Shown piece after piece: positions 24,408-35,676 of a stretch of 64,000 nt of DNA. The translations under genes were made by a program, and so were the position numbers. The stretch comes from Ottelia alismoides (lineage: Eukaryota > Streptophyta > Magnoliopsida > Alismatales > Hydrocharitaceae). The notes beneath the pieces are model-generated. The model was not told where the DNA came from and ran no database searches. It saw only the letters and a list, made by a program, of their open reading frames with translations. How positions within the stretch are numbered: position 1 is the stretch's first letter; every line of letters starts with the position of its first letter. The DNA is taken from NCBI GenBank assembly GCA_037367405.1, contig JAZKJV010010136.1, positions 62,001-126,000 of the forward strand, written 5' to 3'.

Positions 24408-26379
24408 CTATCCCATCCTATCCATAAAATCTACATTATGTTGCTCAACTCTAGCTAAACGAGCAAGGACTTGCTGCATGTGGTCATCTTTGTACTCCTC
24501 ATCCTCAGGATTTCTCTTAGGACGCATCTTGGTCTTTGGTTCATCTTCTTTACCTTCAAAATAAAGAGGATTAGTATTAATAGAGTTGAATTATATCTAG
24601 AAGCATCGAAGGGAGGGTCTTCCTCGATGTGATGAGAGGATTGGCCTGGGTCTGACCACCCTTTAGAAGAAAGAATGACTTATTGACCATGATCTCATGG
24701 TAAGAGACTCCATGAAACAATGAGGGCTAGGGGTGAGAAATCCTCCATTCTCAGTGTCAAATAGTTTGGAGAGAGATCATGAGTAATGAATTCAAGAGAA
24801 ATGGTGAAGGAACAAGTGTGCGGTCTTTGATAATGATCTTGATACAATGCAAACACAATACACAACCTAATTTCACCAACTATACACGGTGAATGGCGTA
24901 AAGGTTCTGCCAATTTATCTTGTCAGTTTTATTTATGATAAATGCAAACTTTGAAAGAGTTAATGAGTTGGTAGATGACCTTATTTCCCTAAAGACTGAC
25001 CCGACTCATACAACTACTTACACCTTCTTTTAGCCAATATGGATGTAAGTAGTGACCGTAGAATGGCTACCCATTACTTATTAACCGAGCCTTACACAGT
25101 ATCCTTTAAACCATCCACTTTGCTATGGAAATCATGAACATTTACCGGTTACCCATAGTTCCTCTATGAGAGGTAGCTAATTGTTTTTTGTAGAATCAAT
25201 AGTCAATATAAAAATCCTAGCTTGGCTCTATTCTAGTGTTCATCTCTCTCTCTCTCTCTTTCAAGTAAATCAAAACAATGAGGGGGGTACCATCCCCAAA
25301 ATAATTTTCAGTTTTTAATGCAAATTTTGGTCAAAATGTATTAACATACCCAATTTTAAGTTTGATTTTCACTGACCACCACACAATGCATGCCTACCAT
25401 GCAATTCCAATTTCCTTTAATCCTAAGTTATAAAACCAAGATGAAGGTAGCTGAGAAAAGCCAATGCAATAAAATAAATCAATGATGCATGCCTAATTCA
25501 GAAGGTTTATAATGATCCTCGCGCTCTACATGCGGGATGCAATACATAATTGAAATTTGTATGCTAAATGAATGCAAATGATGATACCATATTGATGAAT
25601 CCCTAATTCTCACTCTTTATTCTTTTATTTTAGCTGATTATCTTGGAAAAGCATCATGTAAATAGGTGTAAATACAATAAGTTAGCATGCAACATGCATT
25701 TGTTAATATTGCATAATTAGCATGTATTTGTGCAAAAAAATTTAATAGAGAAAAAGGAGTGAGGTATTTAGAATAAATACAGAGTGATCCATACCCCAAT
25801 AGAAGGTCCAGCATTGATCTGATCGTCAAAAAAAATATGTAGAGAGAGATAGGGACTACTCTATGTTGTATATATATCACTTATATCTATTAATAATGAG
25901 TTTGAAAAAAATATAAATAAAATATTATTTCTACCTCCTTCTATTCTTTCCTAAAATGAAAATAAAAATAAATAAAAATCAGAAAATAAAGTAAAAATTA
26001 AAATAAAATCATTTCTCACGTGTATAAGGCACATGTATACATTCCTTACTCCCTATTTATTAGACTCCTGTAAATAAACAATAAAAATAAAATAGAAATT
26101 GGTTTATATTAAAAAATAATGTTGTAAATAACTAAAATACAAAATTGGAATTTTTGTGTAAAAATAACAAAATAAAAATATTTGTACAAAACATATAGGC
26201 ATATTATACCTGTATAGAACAAATTATACGGTATAAAGCATAATTTATTTTTCATAAAAATAATTAAAAATCGCAAAAAAATAGTTTCAAAATAATAAAT
26301 AGTTTTCATTGTATACACTTTTTATTTTAAAGCCATTTATGAATTTTTATTTATTTAAATATTTTGTAAAAATCCAAAT
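24408..26379 (-). other. Non-coding leader-like tract upstream of gag
   Basis: No supported gene. Relative to the minus-strand gag this is upstream, so part is probably its untranslated leader. A CT microsatellite lies at about 25243-25259, and 25880-26340 is very A-rich with repeated AATAAA-type words. Several CCC/GGG-flanked short inverted words occur, but nothing I can name. Confidence 0.4.
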
Positions 26380-28970
26380 TTTCTGATTGGCCAGTTGGGA
26401 TCTTTGACCTCGGGTCAACGATTCCTCCTTCCCGGGTCAGACCCGCATATTGTTCGCCGGAGCTCCTTCTCAAAATTATTAAGCCCGACTACGAGCACCC
26501 TTGGCCTTGAAATTTGGACCCGATAATCCTTGTACAATCGACATTCTTGTGGGCCCTTTGGACGATCCGAATCTCTCTAGAGTTTCACACTTTACTTTGA
26601 TCTTTCTGGATCTCTGAGTGACCTATAAAGCATCTTCTTGCTCCTCCATGGAGAGGCAGCTCGTGCCTCTCTCCTCTTTCCAGCCCTAGACATCTCAGGT
26701 TGAGTAACAGCTTCACGAGAGACCCCTTAAATTGGAGTTTGGTGGGGCATCCACGTTGCTCAGCCTCGTGGCCGGCGAGCGCCGCAACGAAGAGCCTCCC
26801 GGGCTTCTACAGCTTGGTCGAGGCCGCAACCTTGCTTTTCACATTCTCTTGAAGCTCCAGAGTTCATCTAGAACCTCAGATATCAATCATTTCACTTCAT
26901 TTCATACTTTTGATTCGTTCTTTCCATTCCGCTCCACCGTATGTTAACTTGATCTGACCTGCTGGTCTGAGCCCTGATATCCAAACCCATCCGTTCGGAT
27001 TGACGCACCGCTTCACCCTTCCGCTTCCTCTACAACCTGTTCACCCTATATATCAACCATCGGGTTTAGATTAGGCTTGATCTCCCACCCTCGTGTTCAC
27101 CGGAGATCACCCATCTGCCTCACCTTTGCTTCTTTCCCTTTTAGCATCAATAACCCGGATCAGAGCTTTGCCCGAGTTCTAGCTTTGCATTGCAGGTACC
27201 CCAACGTGCAAGGAACCCTTATCGAGCTCTTTTTTGTTCAAGCGGAGGACCCCTAGGTGACCGACGATCACCACGACCATCCGACCGTTACCACTTCCAT
27301 CCAACCATCCAGCCTGATGCGCCATGCTTCCACAAGGCTAGTGGACCTCCTTGCTCTTCCATCAGGATGGAGGATTTCTTCCTCTGCTCGGTCGAATCTC
27401 GCCTAGGAGTTCTTTTTCTAACCTCCCCGTCTTCCGTCGAATGATCCCTCGCCTTTCTAGATTCCATCAGAGCCATCCGGCAGAAGGCAGCAACAGCTAT
27501 TGGATCTAACGAGTTCTGACATATCCGAATGCACGTAGCCGACATACACTAGGCCGTCAGATCTGCTCGCCAATGATCAGGATTGTACACCATCACCACA
27601 CCAGAGACCGCCACGTGTCCCCACACCCTCCTCACGTGCTTTGGGGGTGTATTGCACTATTTTCCCTGCCTTTCTCATGCTTTATTATCTAGTCTCGTAA
27701 AATACATTTTAGTTTAGATATTTTGCATGCGGACCCTTGCTCTTTTTAGTATTAACATTTTAGTCCAGTTGAGTAAAAATCATGTGTCGTCCCATGCGGT
27801 TTTGTGGTGTTTTTGTAGTGTCTACCCTAGACTTAAGTCTTGTTATACATTGAATGGAATATTTCTGATATTTGCACTTATGCCCCTTCGTGCGGTTAAA
27901 TAAACATTTGTGTTTGTTCTCCTGTGATTTTGCATGTTCGAACCTGAGCTTTTTATGCGTTTTATCTATTGGTCAAGAACTTTATGTTAATTGCATGTAG
28001 GTCCCTCTAAGATGTTTGTGTAGTTTTTAGTCAAATAATTATTAAATCATATGAAAAAATTCCACAAAAAATATCAATAGCTCTTTTTAACGTGTAATAT
28101 TTATGGTAAGTTTGTGACTTGATTTAATTTTATTTGATAATTTATAAAAATAAAAAACCCCTAAAAATGTCCTTTCTATTTTTTAAAATATAAAAAATAT
28201 AAAAATAGCCTAAAAATCTATAAAAATTTCTGTATGTTTGTTTAGTTTGTTTTCATTCCAATATAATTTTTGTGGCTTTGCTTTTATAAAAACCCTCAAA
28301 ATCACAAAATACTAGAAATTTTATAAAAATCTATAAAAATTCTAACAGAACAAAAAATAGGATTTCAATGGATGTAGTTAGATCTTTTTGGGCATTTTTA
28401 GTATTTTAAATTTCACCTTTGGCCCATGATGTACATTGTTTTTTTGTTTTCATTTCCCTTCATTTTTATAAAATCATATAAAAATCAGAAAAATACCATA
28501 AAATTACTAAAAATATTTGCATTTTTGAAAAATAGAAAAATATTTTGTTTCTAATTTTTGTGTATTTTTAGTCCTAATAAAAGTTGTTATAACTTGTTTT
28601 TGCATTATTCTTCTCATTTATTTTCTAATTAGAAAATATACAAAAAATTAAAAATTTTAAGTCAACAAAAATATGCATTTCCTGATCTGATTACCAACTA
28701 CTTCATAGGTTTTAATCGTGCTCCTTTTGTTTGACCATGGTCGCTATACATGGTTGAATTAATAGCAGAGACCACTGTCATTGTTTTTATCGATTTATCT
28801 TGTGATGTTGTGCCTTGCTTGATTTACTTCTGTGTGGTCTTTATTCTTCTTGTTGAGTCCGACCAGGTGATTGAGGTCGCGACGATCTTTGATATCATTA
28901 ATTTTGATCGCCCGAGCGCTCACCACACACCTAGCAAGAGCTTCTATCAAGTGAGAAGAATATGAATTAA
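26380..28970 (+). repeat. LTR-like block, possibly forward-strand Athila/Tat type
   Basis: A GC-rich island (26380-27660) is followed by an AT-rich tract (27660-28680). This is the mirror image of the composition in the minus-strand LTR at 29589-30703/51406-52690. A TATA element (TATAAAG, 26624-26630) precedes the GC-rich part on the + strand, as expected for U3/R. No LTR termini, primer site or target duplication could be placed. Small frames at 26732-26947 and 27190-27444 are not supported as genes. Confidence 0.35.
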
Positions 28971-29570
28971 TTTTGACTAAATAGAATGTTCTAAGTACAT
29001 GTTTATTAAATGTGAATGTGTGGTCCTAACTTTTACGAGCACAAGCAGATAAAAATCTCTAAGAGCTTCATGTGCAGGTCTAAACAAGGAGCCACTCAAT
29101 TCAAGCTCCATCCTCACCAGAGAGTGAAATAGATCTTGACACAACATAAAATAATGTCTAAGTTTGTGTACATACAAGAGATCCCAAATAGAATCCTCTA
29201 TAAATATGCAACTCTAACAAATTAAAATAAATGCAGAAAAATTCTAGACTCTACACTCTCTCATGACTGGACTCGATCATAAATTTATGCGTTCATTCAG
29301 TCAGCTTATCACCAAAAAAGCCAGCCTTCGAAGCTCTTGATATGCTTGGCCACCTAAGCAGCTGCTCCATCGCATCGGGTCCCTTGTACAACTAAAAAAT
29401 GTAGATTATGAGATAGACACAAAATAAATAAATAAAAATAAAGCATATAAAATAAAAGTTAATAAACTGAAGAAAAATAAATAGAGAAATAATTAGAAGA
29501 AAAATTAGGGGTCAGACTAACAGGGATGGAAAATAAAACTAAATTTTCTAAAAATCAACCTAAGTCGTGC
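28971..29570. other. AT-rich tract without recognisable gene
   Basis: Nothing supported. Read on the minus strand it lies just downstream of the primer site and may be leader sequence. Short words such as repeated AAATAAA at about 29420-29500 are low complexity. Confidence 0.4.
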
Positions 29571-29588
29571 CTCCCTACAACAACACCA
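29571..29588 (-). promoter_or_regulatory. Degraded primer binding site (minus strand)
   Basis: The minus strand reads TGGTGTTGTTGTAGGGAG. Plant Athila/Tat elements commonly use TGGCGCCGTTGCCGGGGA. The substitutions relative to that site are C-to-T, apart from one C-to-A change and a one-base loss, as expected from decay of methylated CpG/CHG sites. It abuts the LTR end at 29589. Confidence 0.6.
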
Positions 29589-30703
29589 TTTGAAAACCCT
29601 AGTTTTCCCTATTTAATTTTTTGAAATTAAAGTTTAATGTCATTACAGGCGGGCAATTCAGATCAATCAACGATCACTTAATGAATTTGTCGATTATTGT
29701 GAGATAGCAACTTATAATTTTACTTGAGCAATCCTAAGGTCGAACTCAGGGAGGAAACTATCTCCTTAAGTTGATTATTAGGTGATCTAGAATTTAGTTA
29801 TTTTAAAGAAATTTTTAATAATTTTTATGTGATCAATCGATGTAATGCAATTTTCGGTAAATTTCATGAATAAATTGCAAATTTCGATCAAAGCAAGTTC
29901 GAATTTCATAAAATGACCAGAATGTGTATGAATGCATAATTAAACTATTATTTGGAATTTTTGAATGCAAGATAAATTAATAATAAATGAAATATTCATG
30001 TAGGGTATTTTTGAGAAAAATAATTTTCATAAATAGCTAACCAATTAAATTTCAGGACCTAAAATAAATAGATGCATCTGATGGAAAATTAATAATCCTA
30101 AAAATTATTGATGTATGACCTATTAAAAAATTAATTACTAAAATGACTATTTACATTATTATGAGCTCAATATAAGTGTAAACAAGATGGTTTTTTGGCA
30201 CAATGTAAAACACCCTAAAATCTTCCTACTATGAATTTTTGAGAATTTTTGGAGCGATAAATGATTTATAACAAATTAAAGTTCACACAATGGGTAAAAT
30301 ATGCTATTTTCCACAAAAAAATTATATTAAATAAATACAAACCTAAAAAAGCAATCAAACATCCACGATGACTGCCATACGTAATTGTAGAATGAGAACT
30401 TTTCAAAATGATAAAATAATGCTAAATAAAGGCTCAAAATGATGCCTAAAGACTGGGGCCTCAATGCAATTTTACAAAAAAATTAATTAATAAACAATGC
30501 ATAGGGACTGAGATGCAGTTAACAATACACTGGATGGCATTGATGCAATTTTCTTTGGCATGAGCGTGCATTGCATGTGACTCTTAGTGGTTTGGACTCG
30601 CATGCAAATCGCTGAAGTGGATGGTTCTGGGTGCAATTTCACCCTTCCTTACACGTCAAGCACGTGATTGGGCCGATGGATCTTCAGCTGATTTAGTAGG
30701 CAA
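29589..30703 (-). repeat. U5 side of an Athila/Tat-like LTR, left of G
   Basis: Clearly homologous to 59087-60150, the U5 side of the LTR of element E. Shared landmarks are GGTCGAACTCAGGGAGG (29733 and 59217 areas), GAATTTTTGA(G/T)AATTTTTGGAG near 30232 and 59748, and the following ...GGGCAAAATATG-type stretch. The LTR is interrupted at 30703 by G and resumes at 51406. GGCAA at 30699-30703 is the left copy of G's target duplication. Confidence 0.75.
30699..30703. repeat. Left target site duplication of G
   Basis: GGCAA directly before the TG of the G 5' LTR, repeated exactly at 51401-51405 after its 3' LTR. Confidence 0.93.
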
Positions 30704-31400
30704 TGTAAAGCCTTAAATTTAGCATCTCTTGGATCCTATATCGAAAGATCTGATTCGTCAAGAGGAAACCAACGGAACTTGTTTTGTGTAAATCGAACTT
30801 TGTTTCGAATTGTTATGATTTTCAAAAGAAAGAGAAGGTGGCTTAAGATGTCATTTAAACTCAATGACCATCATCAAGACTGATTAATCTGATTAAGGAA
30901 ACCAATGATGGATCAAGGACCGCTAATCAACATTAGCAAACAATAATCGAAGATCAACAGAACTTAATCACGGGTCATAAAATACTAAATTACAATTAGT
31001 GAGAGTTAAACCATGATTATTGAAAATTAATTATAATTAGCACTAATTAAGCATCATTAGTGAATCCAAAATATTTTGGAAAGTTCTAACTTAAGAACTA
31101 AGTTTCAGATAAGCTTTAGCCAAAACCATGGGTCAAAATCATGGGCCACTAACCACGGTTAAGGGCTAAACCGTGGTTAGCAGTTTTTTGGAGACTATAA
31201 ATACCCCGACCCATTCATTCTCTACGATTTCCATTACCCCCACCACCGCAAGGGCTAGGGTTGAGAGGTTGGGAGGAGGAGTGGGAGATGGGGAAAGAGC
31301 GCTAGTGAAGCGTTGTCGGGATAACGAGGAGGAGAAAGGTACGATCCTCTTTAGTAGGCTTCATTTCGATTCATGTTCTTTTTCCAGTTTGGTTTTCTAT

Positions 31401-31720
31401 ACTTAGGTCTGGGCGCTTATGCATATTAGTAAACCCTTTGATTCGTCACACCTTCACTCACCTAAAATACGTGGTATCTACCGATTCTCCATTTCTTGTG
31501 GTTCTATTCTTTAGTTTCCGATTATATAGATATTTTGATGAAGAAATCTGTGCAATACCCTACTTAGGTGTGGACGGCTATGCACGTCAGTGAACCATGT
31601 GATTCGTCACACATTCACTCACCTAAGATGCATGGTGTCTACCGATTCTTCATATCTTGTTGTTTGATTATATCCTTTCAGTTTCGTTGTTGTTTTCCTC
31701 TCGATGATTTTCTAATGGAA
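31401..31720 (+). repeat. About 160-bp tandem duplication in the G 5' LTR
   Basis: Two diverged copies start at about 31401 and 31562. Each contains the words GATTCGTCACAC, TTCACTCACCTAA and TCTACCGATTCT in the same order. The 3' LTR has the same pair, starting at about 49341 and 49501, so the duplication predates insertion of G. Confidence 0.85.
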
Positions 31721-31741
31721 AGTATTTTCGTTTTTCGTTTA

Positions 31742-31876
31742 AAATATGTTCCAATATAAGTGGAAACTCTGTCAAAATATTTCTAGAAATATGTCCCAGA
31801 ATAAGGGCAAACACTGCCGAAATTATCTTAGAGATATCACCTTCTATAAGGGGAAGCTCTATCGAAATTTTAAGAG
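31742..31876 (+). repeat. Three tandem 45-bp units in the G 5' LTR
   Basis: Units 31742-31786, 31787-31831 and 31832-31876 are each exactly 45 bp with a shared pattern A(A/G)ATAT...ATAAGGG-AA(A/G)CTCT...(T/A)AG. The 3' LTR has four such units. Immediately after the array comes a TTCTTCGTG-type minisatellite (about 31882-31960). Confidence 0.88.
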
Positions 31877-33191
31877 AAAATATGTTCTTCATGTTCTTCG
31901 TGTTCTTCGTGTGTTCTTTGCGTTCTTTGTGCACTTCATTCGCTCTTCTCGTTCTTGGCATGTTTTTTGGTGTTTTTGATAGGAACATGCTTTTCAAGAG
32001 CTGTAAATCATCCTTTTTCGAAAATGAATCATGATAAAGAACTACATACGTGAGAGAGAGCTCGATTAGGTAACAGAATCCTTCCTTTTGTTGTTGGATT
32101 TTCATATGAGACTGTTGAGATGCCTGGCTTTATGTTCTTCATTACGAAGAACCCTAATTTGGCTATTTGAGAAAGTATGAAAAGTTGCTTTGTGATTAAA
32201 ACTAAAATAAGATCTAAGCATTGAAGGGATGAAGTGGCTTGGAAAGTTAGGGTTTGGAATTTAAAATGAGCATTAATATGAGTTTATAAAGATATAAATT
32301 AATTTATGTGTAAGTCTATACTCAGTATTATGTTTATGTAAATATAAAGATTAACGGAGGAATTACAACATGGGAATGGATGTGTTTTGAGTCTTACGTT
32401 AAGAATGACTGGGACTAGAACTACAGGTCGGGCATGCAACCTGTAGGTTTGTCAGAAGGAACCCGTATTGGTTTTTCTCTACCTAGTTGGTACACAGTTG
32501 TACTGTTATGGTAAGTGCATACGAAACGAATGATTTGCAATGCATGGTACCGAGATCCATATATTTGGGTTGAACGGCGGAAGATGTTATCGTGCCATGT
32601 GGAGGGACGGGTGGTTCAATAGCGTCTGGGTCATGATAATATGTATTTAAAGCTGCTAGGTTATGTGATTAATGCTTAGAATGAGTTTTTATGCAACTAG
32701 GCTCTCGAGGACGGTGTGCTCCTTTGTTTTCTAGGCTGAGGGTTTGAGACCCTGATTAATAAAATAAAAGGATAATTGTCAGGGTATTATTAGATGATTG
32801 GTTGAGGTGGCGTGCGACAACATAACCAGATTAACGCAATCTCCAATCCCGAAGTATCCGCAGCTTTAGAGTCCATGAATGGTGGGGTTTCCCTTGAGTA
32901 ATCCCTGATGTGGAATAGAAGGAATAATACTTATAATAATGACAATAAATGTAACATTTTGTGCTAATAACTTTTTATAAAAATACACAATTGTTTACTT
33001 TTCTCTTCTTTGTTAATTATCACTAGAAAATTATTATCCTATGATTTATGGAAAACCCAACATGTGCCGGTGAGCCATCGCAAGGACTTTAATAATCTAG
33101 CCAGTTAACGTAGTCATCCAACCAGCCACAATAGCTTTTCTCTGTAAGGTAGTTAGTAATCTTTTGTGTATTTTCCTTTCAAACTGATGTA

Positions 33192-33196
33192 GATGT
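33192..33196. repeat. Left target site duplication of D
   Basis: GATGT before the TG of D, repeated at 43536-43540 after the CA end. Joining the flanks through one copy reproduces the uninterrupted sequence of G's 3' LTR at about 51190-51240. Confidence 0.95.
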
Positions 33197-34364
33197 TGTT
33201 GGAAATGCGAGCCCACGGCGAGCCATTATGCAATAAATGTTATTGCACATATCATTCCCTGATCTGAAATGAAGAATGAATAATTTGTATAATAGGTACC
33301 TTAGTACAATTAGGGTTATGTACCATGGCCATCTTACTATTGAATCATAGAGGCTGGTGCTTGGATGAATATCTAAAGAGTTAGATTGAGGACTCATCAA
33401 GCACCGTCAAATGATTATTAAGAGATGATCTCCAGCCTGAGTAGGAGATGGCAATCCTATCTCTGAAGGATGATATCTGACCGACCTCTTGATGCAGGTC
33501 CTCTGCATAGGAATAGAGATTCGGAGGTGTCAGATTAGTTAGGTCAAAGAGTTGACTTAACGAGATCGAGATAACCAAAGTCCTATATCATATGTTGTCA
33601 TGATATAGGCACGCATCCTCTGACCGGAGACAGATGTGTTACTATATGTCTGAGTGTGTACATTTGGCAGACCAATAGGTTGATGACCTAATCAAGGTCT
33701 ATACATGGGCGCGCTGGTGTGCATATAAGGGCATATGAGTAATACGATCTCTCAAAGGGATCATACAGGTTCAGTTACTGAACCGGAAGACATGAGCTCA
33801 GTCATGAGATATTGGGATGAATCAAATTCCATGCGCATGGTTGTCTCGCTTTGGAAGCTTGACTGAATTTGTAGGTTATGATCAAGACCTAGGTATGATA
33901 TACACTTTTGGAAAGTATATGATCGATACCAACTCCCAATGATCGAATGAGAAACTTACTGATAAAACCATGAAGTAGACAGTATAAAGTTGATCCAATA
34001 CTTCGGGTTTAGTCTGAGTCTTCCAGTATGCAGGATGTACAGGTATTGGGAATACCTGAGGGTGATTTGATCATAAACGGTTGTATAACCATGACGCTTC
34101 CATTCCTAGGGAGTGATGAAACGGGTCTGGATTTTAGTGACTCCTCTCAGTAGAGAAGTGATCTGATCTTGGTCCAAGTGTTGGACATTGACCTGAATAT
34201 GATTCAGATACAATGAGAAGATTAGATTTACGGTCTTGATTTAATCAGGCATCTATGGGAGGCCCGCCATCTGGATTTGAGATACGATCTCAATATCCAT
34301 GTCACTATACGTGGAACAATACAATCGCCCTGTCCTTATCCCCAAGTATCTGCGGAGAGATTGC

Positions 34365-34391
34365 ATTATTCTTGAAGGGTTCAAGAATAAT
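34365..34391 (+). other. 12-bp-arm hairpin in the D 5' LTR
   Basis: Arms ATTATTCTTGAA (34365-34376) and TTCAAGAATAAT (34380-34391) are perfect complements around GGG. C has the related ATTATCC...GGATAAT at the same place, so the distal stem changed on both sides. Confidence 0.7.
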
Positions 34392-34419
34392 TCCATAAGA
34401 TCTAAGCAATGAAGAAATA

Positions 34420-34559
34420 ATGATTAAATGTGATTTAATCATCTTGATGTGTGAAGAAATTATCCAATTTAATTAAATGTGATTTAGTTAATGTGGATAA
34501 GAATAATGTGGATAGAAATATCCAATTATTTATAATATATTATAAATGTGATTTATAAT
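34420..34559 (+). other. Cluster of GTG-loop hairpins in U3 of D
   Basis: 34420-34442: arms ATGATTAAAT/ATTTAATCAT, loop GTG. About 34470-34490: a near-perfect AATTAAAT/ATTTAGTT pair around GTG. 34539-34559: arms ATTATAAAT/ATTTATAAT, loop GTG, extendable outwards with one G-T pair. The same cluster occurs in A (6954-7210) and C (13303-13575). Confidence 0.75.
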
Positions 34560-35068
34560 GTATTAGAGAGAGCTAATAATAATTTATATGTGTTGATTAA
34601 TTATTATGTGTATTGGATACACATTGTGTAATTAATTAACAATATGAATTATATGTTGTTTTGGGTTGTGAATATGATTCAAAAATTTTTCCATGGCAAG
34701 AATGCAATATTCTCAAAGATAATTGTAAATTATTTTTGAAGAATAAAACCCAACAAAATTTGTTGCAAATTAATAGGAGAGAAATCCAAGGAGATATGCA
34801 ATCTCATGGAAATCCATGAGATTGCTCTCCATTGGGAAACAAGTGGGCGGCACCCAATTCCTATATGGAATGGGTGGCCGTCCCCTCTTGATTGCACATG
34901 GAGATTTGATCTCCATGTGTATTCTCTCCTTATTTGTTGGGATGATTTAGGAATAAATTATATTTGATTTTGTCAAATATATTTTGACCTAAATTTGTTG
35001 CTTTTGACAACAACAATCTTGGCCATTGGATTGACACAAATCAATCTCACCCATTAATTTTATGTGTC

Positions 35069-35108
35069 CCATGGATTGAGATCCATGGATCCCAAAACCC
35101 TATAAATA
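35069..35108 (+). promoter_or_regulatory. Palindrome plus TATA box of the D 5' LTR
   Basis: Arms CCATGGAT (35069-35076) and ATCCATGG (35081-35088) around TGAG, then TATAAATA at 35101-35108. Repeated at 42930-42969 in the 3' LTR and at two places in C. It marks the probable U3/R boundary. Confidence 0.7.
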
Positions 35109-35511
35109 GAGAGGCATACTATACTCTCTAGGGACTTGAAATATTGGAGCTCTCTCTCCCTCATTTCTTCATACACGCCAGCCCTCTCTCCCTCTCTTGT
35201 TGGTGGCCGTCCACCATACCCGAGAGAAGGGAATCGTCGTCTCCACCGCCACCGCGCTGCCGCTTCGACGTTCTTCGGTTTCTCTGTCTTCTTGGTGTGC
35301 TATGCCCACGAAGGAGACGTTAGATCTCGTGTGACTAGATCAGGAGCAACCACGCTTGGATCATCTTCTTGGATTGCGAGGACAACACGGTTCATCCCCG
35401 CGCTCGCAAGCGGTCTCGCCAACGATCGGACTTGAGACAGGAGGTCTCTTTCTTTAGAGACTTGATCAACCACGCTTCAAGAGGTATTGCATTATACTTG
35501 TTGTGGTTATA

Positions 35512-35555
35512 GATGAAACGATCTGAGAATAGTTCTCAGATCATGTGGTTTCATC
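35512..35555 (+). other. R/U5 hairpin of D (5' LTR)
   Basis: Outer arms GATGAAAC (35512-35519) and GTTTCATC (35548-35555), inner arms GATCTGAGAA (35520-35529) and TTCTCAGATC (35533-35542), loop TAG, with ATGTG unpaired. It is the counterpart of 8091-8134 in A, with two compensatory base-pair changes. The copy in D's 3' LTR is at 43373-43416 and has one A-to-G change giving a G-T pair. Confidence 0.75.
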
Positions 35556-35676
35556 GAATATTTTTTTTTAAATTCCGCTGCACCGAACAACTAGTGCGAC
35601 TAGTCGTTCTTCGTCGTATTCGATACGACGATCACGCTTCCATGATGCGCTTGAGGATAATTCCATATCCTTCAAG

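Larger units (their letters stand above)
30704..33196 (+). repeat. 5' LTR of G, first part
   Basis: 2493 bp colinear with 48711-51208 of the 3' LTR. It is split at 33196 by insertion of D and continues at 43541. It contains an approximately 160-bp tandem duplication and a three-unit 45-bp array. GATGT at 33192-33196 is the left target duplication of D. Confidence 0.95.
33197..35674 (+). repeat. 5' LTR of copia element D
   Basis: TGTTGGAAATG to CCTTCA. It carries at least a dozen inverted repeats with a three-base spacer, including 33229-33247, 33768-33784, 34040-34058, 34172-34186, 34193-34207, 34277-34293, 34365-34391, 34420-34442, 34539-34559, 34606-34624 and 34895-34919. Relative to the 3' LTR it lacks 24 bp after 33336 and 19 bp after 33877. 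TATA box at 35101-35108. The 99-codon frame at 35136-35435 lies in R/U5 and also exists in the 3' LTR; I do not call it a gene. Confidence 0.96.

Noticed and set aside
25243..25259. CT microsatellite, possible pyrimidine promoter patch
   Set aside because: Simple repeat only; no TATA box or transcript start signal nearby.
27190..27545. Pair of overlapping 84-85-codon frames
   Set aside because: Shadows on opposite strands of the GC-rich LTR-like block; no family similarity.
31668..32105. 145-codon minus-strand frame and 77-codon + frame in G's LTR
   Set aside because: Both run through the 45-bp array and minisatellite; the repeats keep the frame open without encoding a gene.
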